From contig JAIRMO010000221.1 in assembly GCA_031258625.1 (NCBI GenBank), positions 1-13,310 on the forward strand: a stretch of DNA of 13,310 bases, given 5' to 3'. The position numbers were made by a program, and so were the translations under genes. Under the pieces are notes generated by a model. That model saw only the letters and a list, made by a program, of their open reading frames with translations, was not told the DNA's origin and did no database searches. Shown piece after piece: positions 1-7,469 of this stretch (its first letter is position 1; each line of letters starts with the position of its first letter). This DNA is from Spirochaetaceae bacterium. GTDB lineage: Bacteria > Spirochaetota > Spirochaetia > Treponematales > Breznakiellaceae.

Positions 1-2
1 GG

Positions 3-194
3 AAGGTGTATGAGAAGACCCCGGCAACCCCGTACCAGCGGCTGCTTGAGTCCTCTGAGGTAAGCGACGAATGCAAGGTAGAGTTGAATACCAAATTAAA
101 CGAGGCGGTTGACCGGCTCTTGAAACGAAACCGTGAAAAGGCAAGGATGAAACAGGACTCCGGTCAGGAGGCAGATCAGGCCGAAGCGGTCTGA
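3..194 (+). CDS. C-terminal end of an integrase-core transposase (truncated by window edge)
   Basis: The reading frame is open from the left edge to a TGA at 192-194 and encodes about 64 residues. It contains the string TPYQRLLES followed by a charged helical tail rich in Lys, Glu and Arg. From memory, a TPYxRLLES motif followed by a short helical tail is typical of the extreme C-terminus of DDE integrase-core transposases from insertion sequences. The catalytic DDE core would lie left of the window. A GTG at 6-8 could be read as a start, but the frame continues upstream and the motif is internal in that family, so this is a gene end and not a small gene. No matching terminal inverted repeat is obvious in the next 160 bp, so the boundary of any element is unknown. 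Family assignment is moderately sure; IS group not assigned. Confidence 0.6.
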   Translation, partial: KVYEKTPATPYQRLLESSEVSDECKVELNTKLNEAVDRLLKRNREKARMKQDSGQEADQAEAV

Positions 195-354
195 TTTCGG
201 CAAGGTTTTGGTTTTGAGAAACCGGCCCCTTTTCGGCTAGATTAATTTTGAGGCAATGCGGGTTGTTGATTTTATTCCCCCCAAAATGGTATGGTACAGG
301 GGCCGGTTCCGGAAGTCGATGGTTCGGGGGGCCATAAATAAATAAGGATAAACT
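195..354 (+). promoter_or_regulatory. purM upstream region with a candidate sigma-70-type promoter
   Basis: This 160-bp gap separates the transposase end from purM. A candidate promoter is TTGATT at 266-271, an 18-bp spacer and TATGGT at 290-295, each box matching the consensus at 4 of 6 positions. It would start transcription near 302 and leave a leader of about 50 nt. The leader is GC-rich and ends in an AT-rich stretch with a ribosome binding site (AAGGA, 344-348) six bases before the purM ATG. I looked for a purine riboswitch core and for a PurR-type inverted repeat and saw neither convincingly. Confidence 0.4.
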
Positions 355-1473
355 ATGGATTATAAACAGGCCGGGGTTAATATTGAGGAAGGGTACCGGG
401 CGGTGGAAAAATACCGGGACCTGGCGGCGGGGACGGCAAATCCGGCGGTGATCAATGCCATCGGCAGTTTTGCGGGGATGTTTTCCCTTAAGGATTTTTT
501 GTCCGCCGGCGAGGGAATGGAAGATCCGGTTTTGGTTTCGGGTACCGACGGGGTTGGCACCAAGCTGGAAGTGGCCTTTAGGCTGAAAAAATACGACACC
601 GTGGGTATTGATTGTGTAGCCATGTGTGTAAACGACATCCTCTGTCACGGAGGACGGCCCCTCTTTTTTCTGGACTATATCGCCTGCGGTAAACTCGACG
701 CGGAGGTGGCGGCGGATCTCGTCAAGGGGGTGGCGGTGGGCTGCCGGGAAACCGGGAGCGTCCTTTTGGGGGGGGAAACCGCGGAGATGCCCGGCTTTTA
801 CGAAGCGGGGACCTACGATATCGCGGGCTTTGCCCTGGGTATCGTGGACCGGAAAAACATCATAGACGGAAGCGCCATACAAGTGGGGGATACCCTCGTC
901 GGGATCGCCTCGTCGGGGCCCCATTCCAACGGGTTCAGCCTTATCCGCAAGGTCCTGCCCGATTTGGATGAGGATTTCGGGGGTATGCCCCTGGGAATGG
1001 CCCTGCTGGAGCCGACCCGGCTCTATGTAAAACCCGTGTTGGCCCTGCTGGAACAGGTGAAGGTCCGGGGTATGGCCCATATCACCGGAGGGGGCTTTTA
1101 CGAAAACGTTCCCCGGATGTTTTGCCGTCCCCTGGATGCGGTCTTTGCCGCCCCCTCCGCCGGTATTCCGGGGGCCGGGAAAACCTGGACCATCCCCCCC
1201 ATCTTTGCTCGGATCGCCTGGGGGGTGAGCGGCGGCAGGGGTCTTTCCGGCCCCAAGGCCCAGGAGGCGGGGGTGGAACTGCTGGAAAAAGACGGGGCCC
1301 TGCGGAAGCTGATGTTCAACACCTACAATATGGGGATAGGTTTTGTCCTGGCCCTGGCCCCGGAGGACAGCGCCGGGGCGATAGCCTTCCTTGACCGCCG
1401 GGGGTATCCCGCCTGGGAGATAGGGACCGTTACGGCCCCCCGGGGTAAGACCGGGGAGGTGGTCTTTGTCTAA
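355..1473 (+). CDS. purM: Phosphoribosylformylglycinamidine cyclo-ligase (AIR synthetase)
   Basis: PurM closes the imidazole ring: FGAM plus ATP gives AIR, ADP and phosphate, in cytosolic de novo purine synthesis. The 372-residue product carries family signatures in order: DGVGTK at residues 65-70, the segment VNDILCHGG, GGETAEMPG around 141-148, HSNGFSL, the HITGGGFYENVPR block, and NTYNMGIGF at 322-330. The family is usually about 340-350 residues. The excess is explained by roughly 20 extra residues, rich in Gly, Ala and Glu, between IPPIF (ending at 284) and the NTYNMG block, where other PurM proteins have a short WLQxxG-type linker. The ATG at 355 is preceded by AAGGA at a good distance. 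Its stop overlaps the start of purN by 8 nt, and it opens the purMNHD operon. Confidence 0.96.
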   Translation: MDYKQAGVNIEEGYRAVEKYRDLAAGTANPAVINAIGSFAGMFSLKDFLSAGEGMEDPVLVSGTDGVGTKLEVAFRLKKYDTVGIDCVAMCVNDILCHGGRPLFFLDYIACGKLDAEVAADLVKGVAVGCRETGSVLLGGETAEMPGFYEAGTYDIAGFALGIVDRKNIIDGSAIQVGDTLVGIASSGPHSNGFSLIRKVLPDLDEDFGGMPLGMALLEPTRLYVKPVLALLEQVKVRGMAHITGGGFYENVPRMFCRPLDAVFAAPSAGIPGAGKTWTIPPIFARIAWGVSGGRGLSGPKAQEAGVELLEKDGALRKLMFNTYNMGIGFVLALAPEDSAGAIAFLDRRGYPAWEIGTVTAPRGKTGEVVFV

Positions 1474-2134
1474 TCCCATAGCCGGGGAGGGGCCGGTGGA
1501 TATTCTGGTCCTGGTTTCCGGGAGCGGCACCAACCTCCAGGCTCTGATAGACGCGGAAAAACAGGGCCGCCTGTCCCCGGGGAGGATCGTCGGGGTGGTC
1601 TCGGATCGGGGTGAAGCCTTCGCCCTCAAGCGGGCGGCGGCGGCGGGGTTCCCCGCCCTGACGGAACCGGTAAACCGCCGCCTGCCCCGGGAGGAGCGGC
1701 GGGGGGAGTTGTCCCGGAGGATCCTCGGGATAGCCCGGGAAAGAAACATCGGCCTCATCGTCCTGGCGGGCTTCCTCTCGATCCTGGAAGGGGAGCTTAT
1801 CCAAGCCTACGGGGGCAGGATCATCAACCTGCACCCAAGCCTGCTGCCCAAGTTCGGCGGGGAGGGCATGTACGGCCTCCGGGTCCACCAGGCCGTGCTG
1901 GAGGCGGGGGAAAAAGAATCGGGGTGTACCGTACACCTGGTTGACGCGGGGACCGATACGGGGCCGATTCTTTTGCGGCGGAAAGTCCCGGTCTTTCCCG
2001 GGGACACGGCGGAGGGCCTCGCGGGACGGATCCACCGGGAGGAACATATCGCCCTGGTGGAAGCGACGGCTATGATGGCGAAAAACTTACAAGGGAGAAT
2101 TCATGAAACCACGGGCATTGATCAGCGTATTTGA
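1466..2134 (+). CDS. purN: Phosphoribosylglycinamide (GAR) formyltransferase, folate-dependent
   Basis: PurN transfers a formyl group from 10-formyltetrahydrofolate to GAR, giving FGAR. The glycine-rich substrate loop (SGSGTNLQ) sits near the N-terminus, followed by LAGFLSIL. The catalytic triad known from E. coli PurN (Asn106, His108, Asp144) is present as Asn121 and His123 in INLHPSLLP and Asp164 in DTGPI. The start is uncertain. TTG at 1466 has a strong GGAGGT (1455-1460) five bases upstream and overlaps the purM stop, giving 222 residues. GTG at 1496 also has a G-rich site and would begin, as most PurN proteins do, just before the first beta strand (VDILVLVSGSG). Its 3' end overlaps purH by 32 nt, suggesting translational coupling. 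Confidence 0.95.
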   Translation: MSNPIAGEGPVDILVLVSGSGTNLQALIDAEKQGRLSPGRIVGVVSDRGEAFALKRAAAAGFPALTEPVNRRLPREERRGELSRRILGIARERNIGLIVLAGFLSILEGELIQAYGGRIINLHPSLLPKFGGEGMYGLRVHQAVLEAGEKESGCTVHLVDAGTDTGPILLRRKVPVFPGDTAEGLAGRIHREEHIALVEATAMMAKNLQGRIHETTGIDQRI

Positions 2135-3731
2135 CAAAGAAGGTATCCGGGAACTGGCTTCTTTTTTAGCCGGATCCGGCTGGGAGATCCTTTCCACCGG
2201 GGGAACCGCAAAATATCTGGGGGAACATCAAATTCCCGTCATTGATGTGGCGGCGGTTACGGGGTTTCCCGAATGTCTGGACGGCCGGGTAAAAACCCTG
2301 CACCCCGCCATACACGCGGGGCTCCTCGCCCGGCGGGATGAAAAATCCCACCGGGACACCCTGGAAAAGCTGGGGATTTCCCCCATAGACCTCGTCTGCG
2401 TAAACCTCTACCCTTTTTTTGAAAAGGTGCGGGCCGGGCTTTCCCTGGAAGAAACCGTGGAGTTCATCGACATCGGGGGGCCCGCCATGCTCCGGTCGGC
2501 GGCGAAAAACTACCGGGACGTGCTGGTCCTCACCGACCCGGCGGATTATGGGGACGTTATCGACGGGCTCAAGGCGGGGGGCCCGGCAATGGAATTCAGG
2601 AAGCGCCTGGCGGGCAAGGTCTTTGACCTTACCGCGGCCTACGACGGGGCCGTCGCCCGGTACCTCCTGGACGAGGCATACCCGGAATACCTGCCCCTGT
2701 CCCTCCGCAAGGCCCAGACCCTGCGGTACGGCGAAAACGGCCACCAGGGGGCGGCCCTCTATTTGAACACCGACCGTCCCGGGGCCTTGGGGACCATGGA
2801 ACAACTCCACGGTAAGGAACTCAGTTATAACAATATTCGGGATCTGGATCTGGCCTGGAAAGCGGCGTGCGCCTTTGGGCTGGAGGCGGACCGTACCGCC
2901 TCCCAGGGGGAAGCGGACCTGGAGCGGCTTTTGCCGGATCTTTCGGTTAAGGCCGGCGGGCCCCCCCCGGTCTGTTGTGTGGCGGTAAAACACAACACCC
3001 CCTGCGGGATAGCCCTGGGGAACACCCTGGGGGAGGCTTATGAAAAAACCTACGCCTGCGATCCGGTCTCGATCTTTGGGGGCATTGTCGCTTCCAACGT
3101 GCCGGTGGACGCGGCGGTGGCGGAAAGGCTGGGGGATCTTTTTCTGGAAATTGTGGCCGCCCCGGATTTTGAGGAAAAAGCCCTGGAAATCCTGAAAAAG
3201 AAAAAAAATCTCCGGATCATCCGTATCCCGGTTTCTCCCCGGGAGAAATGGGAATATGTTTCCGTGGACGGCGGCTTACTGGTACAGGAGGCAAACCGCA
3301 GGCTCCTGGAAAAATGGGAGGTGGTTACCAAAACAGCGCCTCCCCCGGAGGATAGGGGGGATATGATCTTTGGGATGCGGACGGTTGCCTATGTTAAGTC
3401 CAATGCCATTGTGGTGGTGAAAAACCGGGCCGCGGTGGGTATCGGGGGGGGTGAAACCAACCGGATCTGGGCGGCGGAGCTGGCCCTGAACCGGAGCGCC
3501 CGGCTTATTGCCGCCGCCGCCGAAGCGGGAAAAGACGACGGCGCCCCCGCCCGGGTCCTGGCTTCGGATGCCTTTTTCCCCTTTCCGGATGTGGCGGAGG
3601 CCGCCGCCGCGGCGGGGATTAAAACCATCATCCAGCCCGGGGGCTCCCAGAATGACCGGCTCTCCATTGAGACCTGTGACAGGCTGGGGCTTGCCATGGT
3701 ATTTACCGGAATCCGGCATTTTAAACATTAA
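2103..3731 (+). CDS. purH: Bifunctional AICAR transformylase / IMP cyclohydrolase
   Basis: PurH performs the last two steps to IMP. The N-terminal cyclohydrolase (MGS-like fold, about 1-200) shows SVFDKEGI, LSTGGTA, the TGFPECLDGRVKTLHP segment and FIDIGGPAMLRSAAKN. The C-terminal transformylase shows LRYGEN (207-212), the catalytic Lys-His pair at 296-297 in VKHNTPCG, DPVSIFGG, VKSNAIV, FFPFPDV, QPGGS and a terminal TGIRHFKH. Length is 542 against roughly 510-530 usually; a loop of extra residues precedes the KHNTPCG motif. Two conserved positions differ: the usual GENPHQ reads GENGHQ (Gly213), and the usual GxGQ motif reads GGGE (Glu451). ATG at 2103 has AAGGGAG at 2091-2097 and lies inside purN. 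Confidence 0.96.
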   Translation: MKPRALISVFDKEGIRELASFLAGSGWEILSTGGTAKYLGEHQIPVIDVAAVTGFPECLDGRVKTLHPAIHAGLLARRDEKSHRDTLEKLGISPIDLVCVNLYPFFEKVRAGLSLEETVEFIDIGGPAMLRSAAKNYRDVLVLTDPADYGDVIDGLKAGGPAMEFRKRLAGKVFDLTAAYDGAVARYLLDEAYPEYLPLSLRKAQTLRYGENGHQGAALYLNTDRPGALGTMEQLHGKELSYNNIRDLDLAWKAACAFGLEADRTASQGEADLERLLPDLSVKAGGPPPVCCVAVKHNTPCGIALGNTLGEAYEKTYACDPVSIFGGIVASNVPVDAAVAERLGDLFLEIVAAPDFEEKALEILKKKKNLRIIRIPVSPREKWEYVSVDGGLLVQEANRRLLEKWEVVTKTAPPPEDRGDMIFGMRTVAYVKSNAIVVVKNRAAVGIGGGETNRIWAAELALNRSARLIAAAAEAGKDDGAPARVLASDAFFPFPDVAEAAAAAGIKTIIQPGGSQNDRLSIETCDRLGLAMVFTGIRHFKH

Positions 3732-3742
3732 GGAAGGGTTTT

Positions 3743-5056
3743 ATGAAGGTTCTGGTTATCGGTTCGGGGGGAAGGGAACACGCCGTTGCCTGGAAACTGG
3801 CCCGGTCGGATAAGGTAACCCGGGTTTTGGTTGCCCCCGGAAACGGCGGTACCGCCGGGGAAGCCAAATGTGTGAACATCCCCGTTCCCGGGGGGGATCC
3901 CGCCGCCGGGGAAACCCAGGAGGCCCTGGCCGCTCTGGCCCGGCAAGAGGGGGTTGACCTCACCGTGGTAGGCCCCGAGGCGCCCCTGGCGGCGGGCCTG
4001 GTGGACCGGTTTCGCGCCGCGGGGTTACGGATCGTCGGCCCCGACAAAAACGCCGCCCGGCTGGAGGCAAGCAAGGGCTTTGCCAAATCTTTTATGGAAA
4101 AATACGGCGTCCGGGCGGCCCGGAGCGAAACCTTTACGGATCCCGCCGCGGCGCTGGAGTATACGGCAAAACACTTTGCCCGGGATAACCCGCCCCCCCT
4201 GGTGGTCAAGGCCGACGGCCTTGCCGCAGGCAAGGGGGTGATCATCGCCCCCAGCCGGGGTGAGGCGGAGGATGCCCTGGGGGCCTTTATGCGGAAGGGA
4301 ACCCTGGGGGAAGCGGGACGGACCGTGGTGCTGGAGGATTACCTTACCGGCAGGGAAGTGTCGATCCTGGCCGCGGTGAGTTCCGTCCCCGGGAAAGCCG
4401 GGGGAACCATCCTCCCCTTTGTTTCCGCCCGGGATCATAAACGCCGTTTTGAGGGGGGCCGGGGCCCCAACACCGGGGGCATGGGGGCGGTTGCCCCGGC
4501 GCCGGATTTTACCGCCGCCGCGGACTTCCGCGCTTCCATCCTGGAACCGACCCTCCGGGGTATAAAACAGGAGGGGATGGATTACCGGGGATTCATCTTC
4601 TTCGGCCTTATGGTCCGGGAAGATCGGTGTTTTTTGCTGGAGTACAATGTACGGCTGGGGGATCCTGAAGCCCAGGCGGTACTTCCCCTTTTGGAATCGG
4701 ATCTGGGGGACCTTTGCCTTTCCCTGCTTGACGGGAGCCTGGGGGACTTTTCCCCGCGATGGAAGCCCGGCGCGGTATGCGCCCCGGTAGTGGTGGCCGG
4801 GGGGTACCCCGATTCATACCGCAAGGGGGATCCCGTCACCATAAACCGGGAGGATCTCGCCAGGACCGGGGCCCGGCTTTTTATCGCCGGGGCAACGGGG
4901 AGTGAGCGCGGGGGGCTTTTCACCGCCGGGGGCCGGGTCCTCGCGGTATCCGCCTGGGGCGCCGACGGGGACGAGGCTCAGGCCCGGGCCTACGAAGCCA
5001 TAAAGGCCGTCGGGTTTAACGGCATGGCCTTCCGCCGGGACATAGGCCGGGAATAG
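3743..5056 (+). CDS. purD: Phosphoribosylamine-glycine ligase (GAR synthetase)
   Basis: PurD joins glycine to 5-phosphoribosylamine using ATP. The 437-residue product has the usual layout. An N-terminal pre-ATP-grasp domain begins KVLVIGSGGREHA. An ATP-grasp core follows, with VVKADGLAAGKGV (154-166), LEDYLTGREVS, RDHKRRFEGG and GPNTGGMGA, and with the metal-binding LEYNVRLGDPE at 299-309. A C-terminal domain ends the protein. Length is normal for the family (about 420-440). ATG at 3743 lies 11 nt after the purH stop with AGGAAGG just upstream, so it is the last gene of the purine operon. The next gene is convergent. Confidence 0.96.
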   Translation: MKVLVIGSGGREHAVAWKLARSDKVTRVLVAPGNGGTAGEAKCVNIPVPGGDPAAGETQEALAALARQEGVDLTVVGPEAPLAAGLVDRFRAAGLRIVGPDKNAARLEASKGFAKSFMEKYGVRAARSETFTDPAAALEYTAKHFARDNPPPLVVKADGLAAGKGVIIAPSRGEAEDALGAFMRKGTLGEAGRTVVLEDYLTGREVSILAAVSSVPGKAGGTILPFVSARDHKRRFEGGRGPNTGGMGAVAPAPDFTAAADFRASILEPTLRGIKQEGMDYRGFIFFGLMVREDRCFLLEYNVRLGDPEAQAVLPLLESDLGDLCLSLLDGSLGDFSPRWKPGAVCAPVVVAGGYPDSYRKGDPVTINREDLARTGARLFIAGATGSERGGLFTAGGRVLAVSAWGADGDEAQARAYEAIKAVGFNGMAFRRDIGRE

Positions 5057-5057
5057 G

Positions 5058-5079
5058 GCCGGGACCCCTCAGACCCGGC
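5058..5079. terminator. Possible weak hairpin between convergent purD and PHP gene
   Basis: GCCGGG (5058-5063) and CCCGGC (5074-5079) form a 6-bp GC stem with a 10-nt loop in the 31-bp gap between the two convergent stop codons. No clear T-run follows on either strand, so intrinsic termination is only a possibility. Confidence 0.3.
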
Positions 5080-5087
5080 GCTCTCCT

Positions 5088-5882
5088 TTAGGGCCGTAAA
5101 AGCTCCCCGATGTCCCGGCGGGTGTTGCGGTCCCGGGCGTCCCGGATATCCACCGGCAGATCGATCCGTTCGTTCCCCCGCAGGTTACAGCGGCCCGGGG
5201 TGGTATGGAGCCCCGCCAGGGTATTGGTTTTGACGGCGGTTACATAATCGGATATGGCCGTCATTTTTTTATCCAGATAGACCCCAAAGACGGCTTCGGT
5301 TTGAAGTTGATCGATATGGTGGATATCCGAACCCGCGGTTACCGGGAGGCCCAGCTTACGGGCGTAGACCATGGCCAGGGCGTCATAGGACGGTTCCTGA
5401 TTGCCCCCGTTGGCGGCCTCCACCCCGTCCACGCAGCCGGTGGACAAATGTATACAATCGATGTAATAGCGCTGCCTGAAGGGATGGGCCTGGACCACAC
5501 AGCCCCCGTACCTGTTTACCGTCTCGTACTGTTCCCGGCGGGTCCAATGGGCCGCCTCGGGATGTTCCAGGAGCCATTTTTTATCCAGGCCGTAAATGAG
5601 GTAGTCATCCCCCTCAAAGGTTTCTTCCCAGCCGAAAAACACGTCCAGCCCCAGCCGTTCCCCTTCCTGCCGGGCGTCCTCATAGCCCCGGCAAAAATAG
5701 GTTACCCATTCTTTCCAGGGCAGATTCCGGTTGATCCGGGTGTTGCCGTTAAAAAAATGATCCGTCACGATAATTCCGGTATATCCCCGGGCCTTAAACC
5801 CCCGGATGTATTCATGCCCCTGGGACTCTCCGCAGGCGCTAACCTGGCTGGTGTGCAGGTGGGTTTCATACAAAAAACTCAT
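5088..5882 (-). CDS. PHP-domain metal-dependent phosphoesterase
   Basis: A 264-residue protein of the polymerase-and-histidinol-phosphatase (PHP) superfamily, which holds two or three metal ions in a TIM-like barrel and hydrolyses phosphoesters. The metal-ligand motifs are in order: HLH at residues 8-10, TDH at 40-42, EE at 86-87, AHP at 132-134 and SDIH at 185-188. Length is typical of stand-alone PHP phosphatases. Substrate unknown; nothing indicates histidinol phosphate, as no his gene is nearby. The start is MSFLYETHLH at 5880-5882, because HxH normally lies within the first dozen residues and AGGAAG lies at 5885-5890. An upstream in-frame start would add residues encoded inside the esterase. 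Start and esterase stop overlap as ATGA, so the two are probably translationally coupled. Confidence 0.87.
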   Translation of the reverse strand: MSFLYETHLHTSQVSACGESQGHEYIRGFKARGYTGIIVTDHFFNGNTRINRNLPWKEWVTYFCRGYEDARQEGERLGLDVFFGWEETFEGDDYLIYGLDKKWLLEHPEAAHWTRREQYETVNRYGGCVVQAHPFRQRYYIDCIHLSTGCVDGVEAANGGNQEPSYDALAMVYARKLGLPVTAGSDIHHIDQLQTEAVFGVYLDKKMTAISDYVTAVKTNTLAGLHTTPGRCNLRGNERIDLPVDIRDARDRNTRRDIGELLRP

Positions 5883-7117
5883 TTCTTCCTTTGATGGGAA
5901 AGCCACTCCATGAGGGTTATTTCTTTGCCTCCGATAGATTGGGTCAACCAATTATTATACACATAAATCCAGGAATAATGGCCGGGATACACATAGGGAG
6001 AACCGTCTTTTTTCATATACAGGCCGCTTTTGTCATGTACATCCCGGGGATAACTATAATACACCTGGGGCGCCCCCAGCTTAACCAGCCGGTCATAGGT
6101 GGCAAGGGAATTTTTGGGGGCGGGAACCACCGGATCCGACGCGGCGCTGACAAACCACAGCGGTATATGGCGGATGTCCCGTAGTTGTTTATCCGTGATC
6201 TTACTGTCCATGGCGGCGGAACAAACCGGAAAGGCCGCGGCAAACAGATCCGGGTAATCCATGATCAACACCTGGGTCATAAATCCGCCGTTGGAACACC
6301 CCCCTATATAGATACGGGACCGGTCAATCCCGGGATGTTCCGCAAGGTAATGGTCGATAAGGTTCTTCAAGGCCCGGGTGTATTTACTGGTGTTGAGGGT
6401 TTCATTTCCCCCATCCCGGGGGTCCAGGTGGACTATATCCATCCAGAACGTGGGGGATTGGGGGGCAAGCACGTAGGCCTCGCCCCCAAAATACGCCTGA
6501 ACCTCGGGGCTGGCGAAATGACACGCCTTATTACCCGAAAGCGGCAGGCTCGTATCGGTTCCCCCTTCCCCAAGGCCGTGGAGCCATATAATCAGGGGGA
6601 GGTTTGAGCCTTCATGGGCCCCGGGGGGAATATAATCCGCATAGGTCAGGGCGATTTCACCGTATTCCCGGTCCATATATTTGATTCTTCCGTTAAAATT
6701 AAACTTTTCCAACTGGGGTTTATAAATTTTACCGGGTTTATCCACCGTCAATACCGAAATATCCCCCAGGTTCTTCTTTGGGGTGATCTCGTACCGGCAC
6801 ATAATCCAGCCATTCCGGGTTTTGTAGTAATTCATCGGGGAACTTAAAGAATCCGCCGGACCATATTCCATTTCCAAGGTTATATGGGCCCCCCGGTCCG
6901 CCTTGTTTCCCTGGGCATCGGAAACAAAGATCCCTTTGATTTTCCGGCTGCCTTCGCCGGCCAGGCCGATTTTGTCGATCCGGGGGTCGAACCGTTTGAC
7001 CGACACGGAAAAACTGTTAACATCTATGGGCCGGGCATATATTTTCTTATCCAAATCCAAAATAAGTTTTGTAACCGCCGGGCCCCAATCCATAATGGTA
7101 TGTACTTGATGGTACAT
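5879..7117 (-). CDS. Alpha/beta-hydrolase esterase with N-terminal Ig-like region
   Basis: A 412-residue hydrolase. Residues about 12-110 are beta-rich without catalytic motifs and resemble the Ig-like N-terminal domain of EstA-type esterases. Residues about 155-405 are an alpha/beta-hydrolase of the feruloyl esterase/polyhydroxyalkanoate depolymerase-like type. They show an oxyanion-loop HG (180-181), the nucleophile elbow GCSNG with Ser275, a likely acid Asp328 in SDPVV and a likely His380 in GHYSW. It would cleave carboxylic esters; substrate unknown (plant-cell-wall acyl groups are one option). No signal peptide is evident, so it is predicted cytoplasmic unless exported another way. ATG at 7117 is chosen because GAGGG (7126-7130) lies 8 nt upstream; a TTG at 7132 falls next to that site and is unlikely. 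First gene of a two-gene unit with the PHP gene. Confidence 0.85.
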   Translation of the reverse strand: MYHQVHTIMDWGPAVTKLILDLDKKIYARPIDVNSFSVSVKRFDPRIDKIGLAGEGSRKIKGIFVSDAQGNKADRGAHITLEMEYGPADSLSSPMNYYKTRNGWIMCRYEITPKKNLGDISVLTVDKPGKIYKPQLEKFNFNGRIKYMDREYGEIALTYADYIPPGAHEGSNLPLIIWLHGLGEGGTDTSLPLSGNKACHFASPEVQAYFGGEAYVLAPQSPTFWMDIVHLDPRDGGNETLNTSKYTRALKNLIDHYLAEHPGIDRSRIYIGGCSNGGFMTQVLIMDYPDLFAAAFPVCSAAMDSKITDKQLRDIRHIPLWFVSAASDPVVPAPKNSLATYDRLVKLGAPQVYYSYPRDVHDKSGLYMKKDGSPYVYPGHYSWIYVYNNWLTQSIGGKEITLMEWLSHQRKK

Positions 7118-7153
7118 TATTATTACCCTCAATCGTGTTTTCTCAATGAAACT

Positions 7154-7189
7154 GACCCAAAGTATAGGAGGTACTAAAAAAATTTACAA
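7154..7189 (-). promoter_or_regulatory. Promoter of the esterase-PHP unit
   Basis: Reading leftward, TTGTAA (7189-7184), a 17-bp spacer and TATACT (7166-7161) match the sigma-70 consensus at 4/6 and 5/6. The predicted transcript starts near 7154 and has a leader of about 37 nt containing the GAGGG site. This is the best promoter in the gap and fits the chosen ATG. Confidence 0.6.
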
Positions 7190-7310
7190 TAGACTACCTA
7201 CCGGGCTCCCCAGGCAAGGTCATCTGTTTTTACCCGGGGCGCAAAATTCCATCTCCCCCTGCTCGCTCTTACCGGTGGGTTTCTCTGGGGGCGGGGAAGG
7301 CGGGGGTTTT
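7190..7310. other. Intergenic spacer, no gene seen
   Basis: This stretch between the esterase promoter and the leftward terminator is G/C-rich with several GGGG and CCCC runs. I see no coding signal. An open frame on the + strand from 7146 to 7340 has no good ribosome binding site and runs into the terminator hairpin. Confidence 0.5.
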
Positions 7311-7355
7311 AAAAAAAAGCCCCCCGGGAAAAGGAGGTGAAGAAACCCGGGGGGC
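7311..7355 (-). terminator. Intrinsic terminator read leftward, with anti-SD-like loop
   Basis: On the - strand GCCCCCCGGG (7355-7346) and CCCGGGGGGC (7328-7319) form a perfect 10-bp GC stem, followed directly by eight T (7318-7311). That is a textbook rho-independent terminator. No annotated gene on the - strand lies between it and uvrC, so it must end a noncoding or antisense transcript. The 17-nt loop contains TCACCTCCTTT, identical to 11 nt near the conserved 3' end of bacterial 16S rRNA. Confidence 0.75.
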
Positions 7356-7463
7356 AAACTGAGGATACGGCGGCTGAAAAGCAATGCAACGCATAACTCA
7401 ATTTAGGTTGTATAGACCATATGTGGTAAAGAAACATATCTAAACGACCGTATCAACAGTGAT
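7311..7463 (-). ncRNA. Predicted small RNA, about 150 nt, leftward
   Basis: A consensus-like promoter (7498-7470) and a strong intrinsic terminator (7355-7311) bracket about 150 nt on the - strand with no convincing protein. The only frame of note is 42 codons, starts at an ATG with no ribosome binding site and reads through the terminator stem, so it is probably not translated. The transcript would end in a GC hairpin whose pyrimidine loop could pair with purine-rich Shine-Dalgarno sequences. By analogy with bacterial small RNAs that use C/U-rich terminator loops to bind mRNAs, a trans-acting regulator is possible. I do not recognise a known family, and it does not obviously fold as 6S RNA. 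Confidence 0.5.
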
Positions 7464-7469
7464 AATGTT

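Noticed and set aside
195..354. Purine riboswitch or PurR box before purM
   Set aside because: I searched for the conserved riboswitch core and for a clear inverted repeat and saw neither; only a moderate promoter remains.
2166..2993. 275-codon open frame on the - strand opposite purH
   Set aside because: It is antisense to well-conserved PurH, with a Gly/Pro/Arg-rich translation and no motif. The same reasoning removes the - strand frame at 1430-2047 and the + strand frames at 5205-5894 and 12215-13096.
7146..7340. 64-codon + strand frame between the esterase and rpoN
   Set aside because: It crosses the esterase promoter and the leftward terminator; it is low complexity and has no protein-like pattern.
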